In this document: piece after piece, positions 1-6,002 of the stretch
Layout: every line of letters starts with the position of its first letter
Position numbering within the stretch: position 1 is the first letter of the stretch
Assembly: GCA_031257655.1 (NCBI GenBank)
Contig: JAIROF010000162.1
Coordinates: forward strand, 1 to 22,795
Direction of reading: 5' to 3'
Length of the DNA: 22,795 nt
DNA from: Prevotellaceae bacterium
GTDB taxonomy: Bacteria > Bacteroidota > Bacteroidia > Bacteroidales > UBA932
Notes under the pieces: generated by a model
What the model was told of the DNA's origin: nothing
Database searches by the model: none
Seen by the model: the letters and a program-made list of their open reading frames with translations, nothing else
Translations under genes and position numbers: made by a program

Positions 1-102
1 GTTCGAGAGATTATCGGAGCTGTGGACGGGGCAAAATTTGAAAAAATTCGTAGCGGCTTTTATATTGTAGCAGCTTGTTTGCATGATTTTATAGCCAGAT
101 GA
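1..102 (+). CDS. 3' end of an unidentified gene, possibly a transposase tail (partial)
   Basis: Frame 1 is open from the left edge to a TGA at 100-102 and would encode the last 33 residues of a protein running in from outside the window. The peptide is protein-like and ends with FYIVAACLHDFIAR. Its LHDF stretch faintly resembles the LHNF motif near the C-terminus of some DDE/IS5-type transposases, but this is only a resemblance. The opposite strand offers a rival reading: an ORF from ATG at 84-82 runs leftwards off the edge, and a good minus-strand promoter sits just upstream at 123-154. Only one of the two is likely to be real, and the visible part is too short to decide. GC content here is clearly lower than in carA, in line with foreign or decayed DNA. 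Confidence 0.3.
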   Translation, partial: VREIIGAVDGAKFEKIRSGFYIVAACLHDFIAR

Positions 103-122
103 ACTGGTAAACAAATGAGTTG

Positions 123-154
123 CAAAGGTACAAAAATATTTTTCAACAAACAAA
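123..154 (-). promoter_or_regulatory. Bacteroidota-type promoter facing the left edge
   Basis: Read on the minus strand, TTTG (154-151) is followed after exactly 20 bp by TACCTTTG (130-123). This matches the Bacteroidota sigma-ABfr consensus (-33 TTTG, -7 TAnnTTTG). It would start a transcript near 116 running leftwards, with a possible ATG at 84-82. Confidence 0.5.
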
Positions 155-206
155 ATTTTCAATGAATTTTTTTACGGGGGGGGGATTTTCGGCTAATTCT
201 TTTTCC

Positions 207-499
207 CGTCCTGCCGAATTGCAAATTCGGCAGGACGAAGAGGGCTGAAGGCCCGACAGCATTTTCGTGGAGCGTTGCCCCACGAAAATGGCGACCCACC
301 CGCCCATTCGCCCTGAAAGGGCATTAGCATTATGGCTATTGGGGCTATTGGGGCTATTGGGGCTTCGCCCCGAAAGGTGCGTGGGGCGTTCTCATTCGTA
401 GGGCGTTGCCCTACGCTAATGCTGGGCGGGCTTTCAGCCCTATAAATCGCAGCACGCTGCGCATCTACCACCCGTCCTGCCGAATTTGTAATTCGGCAG
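207..499. repeat. Mosaic of small palindromes bounded by two copies of a hairpin repeat
   Basis: The stretch is bounded by CGTCCTGCCGAATT hairpins at 207-237 (arms of 14, loop of 3) and 473-499 (right arm cut short). Between them lie further inverted repeats: an 11-bp arm pair around 257-289 (CATTTTCGTGG / CCACGAAAATG), a CGTAGGG / CCCTACG pair around 397-417, and a decamer GGGGCTATTG repeated about three times around 334-366. A minus-strand ORF crosses it (193-543) but has low-complexity IAPIAPIAPIA sequence and no family resemblance, so I treat it as repeat-derived. A third copy of the hairpin lies at 3105-3135. Confidence 0.75.
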
Positions 500-546
500 C
501 CGTGAATATAAGCATTTGTAATACGAAAAATAAACAAGCACAAAGA

Positions 547-592
547 AACTAGAAACTAAAAACTAAAAACTAAAAACTAAAAACTAAAAACT
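547..592. repeat. Heptamer tandem array, unit AAAACTA
   Basis: About six consecutive 7-bp units (AAAACTA and its rotations), the first slightly diverged. The same heptamer recurs as a seven-copy array at 3054-3102. In both places it lies next to a CGTCCTGCCGAATT hairpin. Confidence 0.9.
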
Positions 593-618
593 ACGCTACG
601 CGCAGATGGCCGGCAAAT

Positions 619-677
619 TCTCAACTTTCAATTTTCAACTTTCAACTTTCAACTTTCAATTCTCAACTCTCAATTTT
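619..677. repeat. Heptamer tandem array, unit TCAACTT
   Basis: Eight consecutive 7-bp units of TCAACTT with variants TCAATTT, TCAATTC and TCAACTC. All substitutions keep the period at exactly seven bases. Confidence 0.85.
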
Positions 678-752
678 TTCCTATAGAAAAAATGCAATTT
701 CATCATTTTTAGCCATTTGATATTTTGCATTTAGCTTTGCTTAATGGGCGAC

Positions 753-785
753 TAATTCGTAATTCGTAATTCATAATTCGTAATT
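753..785. repeat. Heptamer tandem array, unit TAATTCG
   Basis: Four and a half copies of TAATTCG (one is TAATTCA), just upstream of the carA promoter. The rest of 103-949 holds no credible gene: it contains this array, the two heptamer arrays and palindromes before it, AT-rich spacer and the carA promoter region. Confidence 0.85.
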
Positions 786-832
786 AAAAGTCCGCTTTCC
801 CTCTGCAAAAACACTTTTTTCATGTCGCGCGC

Positions 833-863
833 TTGGGAAACCCGAGTTTTTCATGTACTTTTG
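833..863 (+). promoter_or_regulatory. carA promoter
   Basis: TTG (833-835), a 20-bp spacer and TACTTTTG (856-863) fit the Bacteroidota -33/-7 consensus. The predicted transcript would start near 870 and carry an untranslated leader of about 80 nt before the carA ATG at 950. Confidence 0.65.
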
Positions 864-875
864 CAGCGCCTTGCG

Positions 876-914
876 GCAGGCGCTACGGCGGGCGGCAGCC
901 CCCGTAGCGCCTGC
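876..914 (+). promoter_or_regulatory. Hairpin in the carA leader
   Basis: Perfect 13-bp arms (876-888 and 902-914, core GGCGCTACGG / CCGTAGCGCC) enclose a 13-nt loop. It lies between the predicted transcription start and the carA ATG. No T-run follows the right arm, so it is not a canonical intrinsic terminator. It may be a leader structure or simply another intergenic palindrome. Confidence 0.5.
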
Positions 915-949
915 GCCGGGAAGTTGAAAAGCAGTAACGTACCCAAGCT

Positions 950-2047
950 ATGCCATACCCTAAAAAAATGCACCTGATGCTCGAAGATGGTAACCGTTTT
1001 ACGGGCTACCGCTTTGGGGCGGAGCGCTCCGCGTCGGGCGAGGTGGTGTTCAACACCGCCATGACGGGCTACCCCGAAAGCCTGACCGACCCGTCCTACG
1101 CGGGGCAAATTCTGGTCATCACCTACCCCTTAGTGGGGAACTACGGCGTTCCCTGCGCAGCAGAGGAGAGCAGCCTTTCCCTCTTTTTTGAATCCGACCG
1201 CATTCACATCAAAGCGCTCATCATATCGGACTACTCCTTTGCGCATAGCCACTGGAACGCCGCCAAGAGCCTCGATCGGTGGCTTACGGAGCATGGCGTT
1301 CCGGGCATTTACGGGGTGGATACGCGCGAAATAACCAAGATTATCCGCGAGCATGGCGTGCTGCTGGGGCATGTAACGCCCGACGGGGAGCCAACGCCCG
1401 CCGCATTTTTTGACCCCAACCGCGAAAACCTCGTGGCGCAGGTAAGCACTACCACCGTCAAAACGTTTGGCAGCGGCAGGTACCGCGTTGTGCTGGTAGA
1501 TTGCGGCTGCAAGTACAACATTATCCGCTGCCTGCTCAAGCGCAACGCTACCGTGACGCTCGTGCCGTGGGACTACGACTTTACCGCGCTTCCCTACGAC
1601 GGGGTTGTGATATCCAACGGCCCCGGCGACCCCCAGCTGTGCGCGCCTACCATTGGCCACATAAAAAAATGCCTGGCGACGGGCAAGCCTGTCTTTGGCA
1701 TCTGCATGGGCAACCACCTGCTTGCGCTGGCGGCAGGCGCAACCACCTACAAGCTCAAGTACGGACACCGCAGCCACAACCAGCCGGCCCTGAAGGTGGG
1801 CACCAACACCGCCGTCATTACCTCGCAAAACCATGGCTACGCCGTAGACCCGTCCCACCTCGGCGCGGAGTGGGAGCCCTACTTCGTCAACCTGAACGAC
1901 GGCACCAACGAGGGTATCCGGCACAAGTCGAAGCCCTTTTTTTCCGTGCAGTTCCACCCCGAAGCCTCCAGCGGGCCGGTGGATACGGAGTTCCTGTTCG
2001 ACGACTTTATAGACGCGATAAAAAAAACAGCCTCCGGCCACCCGTGA
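950..2047 (+). CDS. carA: Carbamoyl-phosphate synthase, small (glutaminase) subunit
   Basis: CarA hydrolyses glutamine and passes ammonia to CarB, which makes carbamoyl phosphate for pyrimidine and arginine synthesis in the cytosol. The 365-residue product has the usual CarA length. The N-terminal CarA domain carries FNTAMTGYPESLTDPSYAGQ (residues 35-54). The class I glutaminase domain starts near residue 180 and carries SNGPGDP (222-228), the nucleophile Cys252 in GICMGN, the YGHRSHNQP stretch (271-279), and the catalytic His336 and Glu338 in FHPEAS. Where enteric CarA has GICLGH, this protein has GICMGN, which to my knowledge is common in Bacteroidota. ATG at 950 is used; an in-frame ATG at 968 is a weaker alternative. 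carB is not next to it in this window. The following glycosyltransferase starts 41 bp later and may be co-transcribed. Confidence 0.97.
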   Translation: MPYPKKMHLMLEDGNRFTGYRFGAERSASGEVVFNTAMTGYPESLTDPSYAGQILVITYPLVGNYGVPCAAEESSLSLFFESDRIHIKALIISDYSFAHSHWNAAKSLDRWLTEHGVPGIYGVDTREITKIIREHGVLLGHVTPDGEPTPAAFFDPNRENLVAQVSTTTVKTFGSGRYRVVLVDCGCKYNIIRCLLKRNATVTLVPWDYDFTALPYDGVVISNGPGDPQLCAPTIGHIKKCLATGKPVFGICMGNHLLALAAGATTYKLKYGHRSHNQPALKVGTNTAVITSQNHGYAVDPSHLGAEWEPYFVNLNDGTNEGIRHKSKPFFSVQFHPEASSGPVDTEFLFDDFIDAIKKTASGHP

Positions 2048-2088
2048 GCAGTACGCTCCGGCGCCCATCTCCCCCCAACGTGCGCGCA

Positions 2089-3063
2089 ATGAAAATCCTG
2101 CTGATACAAACCGCCTTTATTGGCGACGTGATACTCGCCACGCCGCTGGTGGAGAAGCTGCGCCGCTTTTACCCGGACGCCCGCATCGACGTCATGCTGC
2201 GCAAGGGCAACGAGGGCCTGCTTGCGGGGCATCCGCACGTGGGCAAGCTGTGGATTTGGGACAAAAAGGGGGGCAAATACCGCCACCTTTTGGCGCTGCT
2301 GCGCGGGGTTCGCCGGGAGCGCTACAGCGTGGTTGTCAACCTGCAGCGGTTTGCCGCCACAGGCCTGCTCAGCGTGCTTGCGGGGGCCGGGAGCGTTGTA
2401 GGGTTTAGCAAGAATCCGCTGTCGCTCTTTTACGGCAGGCGGGTGGCGCACGAACTCGGGAGCGGGCTTCACGAGGTGCAGCGCAACCTCCGGCTCATAG
2501 CCCACCTCACAGACGGCGCCTTCGAGAGGCCCAAGCTCTACCCCCAGCCCGCCGACTTTGCGCGCGTAGAGCCGCTCAAGGGCAAGCCCTACGTCACCAT
2601 TTCGCCGGCCTCCGTGTGGTTCACCAAGCAGCTTCCCCCCGAAAAGTGGGCAGCGGTCATCGCGCTCACGGGCGAGGATAAAGCGGTGTACCTGCTCGGC
2701 GGCCAGGACGATGCGCTGCTCTGCGAGCAGCTTGCGCAGGCGAGCGGCGGTCGCGCCGTAAGCCTCGCCGGGCAGCTCCGCTTTTTGCAGTCGGCGGCGC
2801 TCATGCGCGACGCCGACATGAACTACGTCAACGATTCGGCCCCCATGCACCTCGCGTCGGCCATGAACGCCCCTACGACGGCCGTTTTTTGCAGCACCGT
2901 CCCCGCCTTTGGCTTTGGCCCGCTTGCGCAGGTAGCGCGCGTGGTGGAGGCTACGCCGTCGCCCGCCTGCCGCCCCTGCGGGCTGCACGGCTACAAGGCC
3001 TGCCCAAAGGGGCACTTCCGCTGCGCACACGAAATCCCGACAGCGGCGATAGTCAAAAACTAA
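2089..3063 (+). CDS. Glycosyltransferase family 9 (heptosyltransferase-type)
   Basis: The family transfers heptose or related sugars from a nucleotide donor onto lipid A-core at the inner face of the cytoplasmic membrane. The 324-residue product begins MKILLIQTAFIGDVILATP, the classic GT9 start, and has the C-terminal donor-site signature NDSAPMHLASAM followed by a conserved GFGPL stretch. The end carries a cysteine-rich segment (CRPCGLHGYKACP...CAH) that I recognise from Bacteroidota homologues. The frame is open upstream to 1501, but that part overlaps carA, so ATG at 2089, 41 bp after the carA stop, is chosen. The last two codons and the TAA stop lie inside an AAAACTA heptamer array, so the C-terminal tip is made of repeat DNA. 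Which acceptor sugar it uses cannot be told from the sequence. Confidence 0.9.
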   Translation: MKILLIQTAFIGDVILATPLVEKLRRFYPDARIDVMLRKGNEGLLAGHPHVGKLWIWDKKGGKYRHLLALLRGVRRERYSVVVNLQRFAATGLLSVLAGAGSVVGFSKNPLSLFYGRRVAHELGSGLHEVQRNLRLIAHLTDGAFERPKLYPQPADFARVEPLKGKPYVTISPASVWFTKQLPPEKWAAVIALTGEDKAVYLLGGQDDALLCEQLAQASGGRAVSLAGQLRFLQSAALMRDADMNYVNDSAPMHLASAMNAPTTAVFCSTVPAFGFGPLAQVARVVEATPSPACRPCGLHGYKACPKGHFRCAHEIPTAAIVKN

Positions 3064-3102
3064 AAACTAAAAACTAAAAACTAAAAACTAAAAACTAAAA
3101 AC
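3054..3102. repeat. Heptamer tandem array, unit AAAACTA, overlapping a stop codon
   Basis: Seven perfect 7-bp units of the same heptamer as at 547-592. The array begins inside the last codons of the GT9 gene and supplies its TAA stop (3061-3063). Confidence 0.9.
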
Positions 3103-3104
3103 CC

Positions 3105-3135
3105 CGTCCTGCCGAATTTGTAATTCGGCAGGACG
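3105..3135. repeat. CGTCCTGCCGAATT hairpin repeat
   Basis: Perfect 14-bp arms with a 3-nt loop (TGT). Third copy of the hairpin seen at 207-237 and 473-499. It starts two bases after the AAAACTA array and could fold in the 3' end of the carA-GT9 transcript, though no T-run follows it. Confidence 0.85.
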
Positions 3136-3151
3136 AAAGCGGGGCGACTTT

Positions 3152-3181
3152 TGTAGAGACGTGGCATGCCACGTCTCTACA
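3152..3181. repeat. Perfect 30-bp palindrome
   Basis: Fifteen-base arms (TGTAGAGACGTGGCA and its exact complement) meet with no loop. I recall similar GTAGAGACGT...ACGTCTCTAC palindromes as dispersed repeats in other bacterial genomes, but could not check this. Confidence 0.9.
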
Positions 3182-3190
3182 GCGCTTCGC

Positions 3191-3248
3191 GCCATTAACC
3201 ATTAACCATTAACCATTAACCATTAACCATTAACCATTAACCATTAAC
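3191..3248. repeat. Heptamer tandem array, unit CCATTAA
   Basis: About eight perfect 7-bp copies of CCATTAA. After it, 3249-3395 holds a loose inverted repeat (CCTCGCA around 3273 with TGCGAGG around 3303) and an AT-rich stretch with ATCCCAAAAATCCCAT, but no gene. Confidence 0.9.
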
Positions 3249-3395
3249 TAAAAGATGCGCAAGGCGACATGACCTCGCACGGCGCAGCGCGGATGCTACG
3301 CCATGCGAGGTGCTACGCGGTATTAATCATCTTAATCCCAAAAATCCCATAAAATCCGAGTTCAGACAGTAGCGGCGCAGCGCCGAGCGGGGCCG

Positions 3396-4853
3396 TCAGA
3401 GCATTGGCGCGAGCAGGCGCGCGAGGTTTTCCATGAACCGCTCCCTTCGGGGTCGCTTTTGCCACGCTTCGAGGTCGACCTCTACGCTGTACTGCAGGTC
3501 GTGCAGGAAGGTTTCCTCGAGCTTCTGCGTAAAGGGGCGGTCGTAGAAGAGCGCGTTCACCTCAAAGTTGTGCTCAAAGCTTCGGACGTCCATGTTGGCG
3601 GTGCCCACGGAGCAAAATTCGCTGTCTGCCATGAGGAGCTTAGAGTGGGTAATTCCCTTCGAGTACAGGAAAACGCGCACGCCGGCTTCGAGCAGCGTGT
3701 CGATGTACGACATGCTAGCCCACTGGGTGATGCTGGAGTCGGAGCGCTCGGAGATGAGCAGGCGCACGTCGACTCCTCGCAGGGCGGCGGCGCAGAGCGC
3801 GGTGAGCATGCTTTCGTTGGGGACGAAGTAGGGCGTTGCGATGTAGAGCGTGCTGCCGGAGCGGTTGATGGCGGCAAAGTAGGTCTGCATGATGGATGCC
3901 CAGTCCGAATCGGGGCCGCTGGCGGCAATTTGCACGGTGCACCGTTCGGCTACGTGGTGGTCTGGGAAGTAGCGCTTTATGCTGCTCGGCGACTGCTTGC
4001 TCACGAAGTACCAGTCGAGCAGAAAGAGGATTTGCAGCCATCGCACGGCGTCGCCCGCGAGCTGCACGTGGGTATCGCGCCACATGCCGATTTCCGGCAG
4101 CCCGTCGAGGTATCGGTCGGCAATGTTGATGCCGCCAACGAAGGCCACCTGGCCGTCGACCACAACAATCTTACGGTGGTTGCGGTGGTTTATTTTGCTG
4201 CGAAACAGGAGGAGCTTCACGGGCAAAAAGGGGTATACCTGCACGCCGCTGTCGGCGAGCGATCGGAGGTACTTCTTGCTGAGCCTCCAGCTGCCCAGGT
4301 GGTCGTAGATTAGCCGGACTTCCACGCCCTGCCTCGCCTTTCGGACGAGCAGCTCGCGCAGGCGGTTGCCGATAGCGTCGTTCTTTATGATGTAGTATTC
4401 GAGGTGGATGTGGTTTTTTGCCTGCTCAATGGCGTTGAAGAGGGCGGCGTACTTTTCGGTGGCGTTGATGAGCAGCTGCACGCGGTTGCAGCGCGTGGGG
4501 AAGGTTTGGCTGGAGTGCGCCAGCATCTGCGCAATTCCCTTAAAGTGCGTTTCGCTGGGCGACGACGGGAACCAGCTCATGTAGTCGTCGTTGATGGTGA
4601 GCAAGCCCATCATGGTGGCCAAGTGCTGCTGGTTGGATCGCTCTTTTCGCGAGAGCAGCTTGTCGCGGCGGTAGTTTTTGCCGAGCATCACGTAGAACAG
4701 CAGCCCTACAAAGGGCACCAGCGCAATGAAAAGCGTCCAGGCCAGCGTTTTGGTAGGGTCGCCGCGCTGCTGAATCACGGCAAGCACAATGACCGCCATC
4801 GTAAGCAAGTATACGATGCCGAGCACAACGCTATGGTCAAGCAGCTGGAACAT
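3396..4853 (-). CDS. cls: Cardiolipin synthase, phospholipase D superfamily
   Basis: Cls condenses two phosphatidylglycerol molecules into cardiolipin and glycerol at the cytoplasmic membrane. The 485-residue product has the normal bacterial Cls length. Two N-terminal membrane helices (about residues 8-27 and 37-57) precede two PLD domains. The first HKD motif is HRKIVVVD (His226, Lys228, Asp233) followed by GGINIADRYLD. The second is HSKLLMAD followed by GTANMDVRSFEHNFE. The frame is open for 30 more codons upstream, but those residues are Arg/Cys/Ala/Pro-rich and lie between the genes, so ATG at 4853 (MFQLLDHSVV) is chosen. It lies 34 bp downstream of the DUF308-like gene on the same strand and may share its transcript. 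Confidence 0.95.
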   Translation of the reverse strand: MFQLLDHSVVLGIVYLLTMAVIVLAVIQQRGDPTKTLAWTLFIALVPFVGLLFYVMLGKNYRRDKLLSRKERSNQQHLATMMGLLTINDDYMSWFPSSPSETHFKGIAQMLAHSSQTFPTRCNRVQLLINATEKYAALFNAIEQAKNHIHLEYYIIKNDAIGNRLRELLVRKARQGVEVRLIYDHLGSWRLSKKYLRSLADSGVQVYPFLPVKLLLFRSKINHRNHRKIVVVDGQVAFVGGINIADRYLDGLPEIGMWRDTHVQLAGDAVRWLQILFLLDWYFVSKQSPSSIKRYFPDHHVAERCTVQIAASGPDSDWASIMQTYFAAINRSGSTLYIATPYFVPNESMLTALCAAALRGVDVRLLISERSDSSITQWASMSYIDTLLEAGVRVFLYSKGITHSKLLMADSEFCSVGTANMDVRSFEHNFEVNALFYDRPFTQKLEETFLHDLQYSVEVDLEAWQKRPRRERFMENLARLLAPML

Positions 4854-4887
4854 GCGCGCGGGTTTGCGTGAGGTAGGCGGAGGCGCG

Positions 4888-5448
4888 CTACGCCGGGGTG
4901 AGGTTTTCGCTTTTTTGCTGCGGGCTGCGCAGCAGCAGCGCAATGATGCTCAGCGACAGCCCCGCAATGAGGAGGAGCAGGCCGAGTGCGCTGCCTATCA
5001 GCGTTTGTATGGCGCCATGGAATACCACCACTACCACGCCAAAAACGGAAAGGGCTACGCCCAAAAACAGGTTGGCCAGCCAGCCCTTTTGCCCCAGCTT
5101 TCTTTGCCGCAATGCGTTGAGCGTAGCGCCCACGCCGTCTACGGCAAGGGCTACGCCCACAAAAATCAGCGCCAGCCGGCTGAATATCATCACCAGGGCG
5201 CCCAGCAGCACGTTGCCTGCGGCGAGCGTGAGCAGGCGAGGCCGCTCCTCCCTGCGTCCGGGCAAAAAGGCGCTTACCCCCAGCGCCACGCCCGCGCCGC
5301 ATAGCGCCACGCCGGCAATGTAAATCAGCAGGCCGAGCACCTTTTCGGCGTTCACAAAGGTGGCTATCGACAGCGCCACTAAGGCTATGCCGCATACCAG
5401 CAGCGCCAGCCACGCGCTGCTGCCGGAGGTTGTTTTCGATGTTTTCAT
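4888..5448 (-). CDS. Small multi-pass membrane protein, DUF308/HdeD-like
   Basis: The 186-residue product is almost entirely hydrophobic helices. About five or six membrane segments can be seen, for example LALLVCGIALVALSIATF near the start and GLLLLIAGLSLSIIALLL at the end, with short charged loops (GRREERPR, RQRKLGQK). The pattern of paired helices with glycine-rich turns resembles the HdeD/DUF308 family, whose biochemical role is unclear in most bacteria. No catalytic motif is visible. ATG at 5448 is chosen because the longer frame upstream reads through a poly-T tract and a Cys/Arg-rich region. A TATATTTG -7 element at 5467-5460 lies only about 12 bp upstream of the ATG, so the transcript would have almost no leader. 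cls follows on the same strand. Confidence 0.7.
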   Translation of the reverse strand: MKTSKTTSGSSAWLALLVCGIALVALSIATFVNAEKVLGLLIYIAGVALCGAGVALGVSAFLPGRREERPRLLTLAAGNVLLGALVMIFSRLALIFVGVALAVDGVGATLNALRQRKLGQKGWLANLFLGVALSVFGVVVVVFHGAIQTLIGSALGLLLLIAGLSLSIIALLLRSPQQKSENLTPA

Positions 5449-5459
5449 TTTTTTTTTTG

Positions 5460-5467
5460 CAAATATA
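5460..5467 (-). promoter_or_regulatory. -7 element for the DUF308-like gene and cls
   Basis: On the minus strand TATATTTG matches TAnnTTTG exactly. No clear TTG or TTTG is found 19-20 bp upstream. The ATG at 5448 would follow the transcription start by only a few bases. Confidence 0.45.
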
Positions 5468-5589
5468 CGATTTTTCGGTGGCACTTGCGCTGTGCAATGC
5501 CAACACAGGGGTGCGCAGCGGCTTCGCAGAGGAGCGCAGCGCAAGGTCTTCGGCGTACGCGGCAGCGCGTAAATTTTATGCTGCGGTCA

Positions 5590-5831
5590 CCTTTTTTTGT
5601 CCGCGAAATTTTTTTGTCCGCGAATTACACGATTTTTTTTTGTCCACGAATTTGCACGAATTTACACGAATTTTTTTGTCCACGAATTACACGCATTACA
5701 CGAATTTTTTTGTCCACGAATTTGCACGCATTTACACGAATTTTTTTGTCTACGCATTACACGAACTTTTCCACGAAATTTTTTTGTCCACGCATTACAC
5801 GCATTACACGAATTTTTCCACGAAATTTTGG
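5590..5831. repeat. Degenerate T-tract / GTCCACGAATT repeat array, copy 1
   Basis: Seven GTCC/GTCT boxes start at 5599, 5616, 5642, 5678, 5712, 5748 and 5786; full units are 34-38 bp. Each unit is a run of 5-8 T followed by GTCCACGAATT and one or two 9-bp sub-units like ACACGAATT. Several plus-strand ORFs cross the array, but their peptides just repeat FFVHEFARIYTN-like strings and are not genes. The same unit occurs at 18511-18692 and 19170-19207. Confidence 0.85.
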
Positions 5832-5864
5832 CTAATTCTTTTTTTGAGGTGCTATGAAAAGATT

Positions 5865-5954
5865 GTATAGCCAATCTCCTACCACTTCTACCGTATGGCA
5901 TTGGTATGGTGGGAGATTGGCTACACTTGCTTAGCCGTATGCTTTAGCATACGG
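5865..5954. repeat. Two adjacent inverted repeats downstream of the array
   Basis: A 21-bp arm pair (5865-5885 and 5906-5926, core AGCCAATCTCC / GGAGATTGGCT, two mismatches) encloses about 20 nt. A perfect CCGTATGC / GCATACGG hairpin follows at 5935-5954 with a 4-nt loop. They lie beyond the 3' end of the minus-strand EEP gene and could fold in its read-through transcript. Neither is followed by a T-run on the minus strand. Confidence 0.6.
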
Positions 5955-6002
5955 ATACGGCCTACGGAGCGAATCTGGTGCGCTAAAAAAAACAAGTCGC
6001 CG

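Noticed and set aside
193..543. 116-codon minus-strand ORF
   Set aside because: It lies wholly in a mosaic of palindromes and decamer repeats, and its peptide is low-complexity (IAPIAPIAPIA) without family features.
1130..3030. Long minus-strand ORFs opposite carA and GT9
   Set aside because: Antisense frames of GC-rich genes stay open by codon bias. The plus-strand proteins have clear motifs and these do not.
3459..4313. 284-codon plus-strand ORF opposite cls
   Set aside because: Shadow of the cardiolipin synthase gene, with no recognisable domain.
5590..5831. CRISPR array
   Set aside because: Repeats are degenerate and contiguous, with no unique spacers of constant length and no cas genes nearby.
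5360..5901. Several overlapping ORFs in the T-tract array
   Set aside because: They are by-products of the repeat. The peptides repeat FFVHEF and TRITRI strings, and different frames are equally open.
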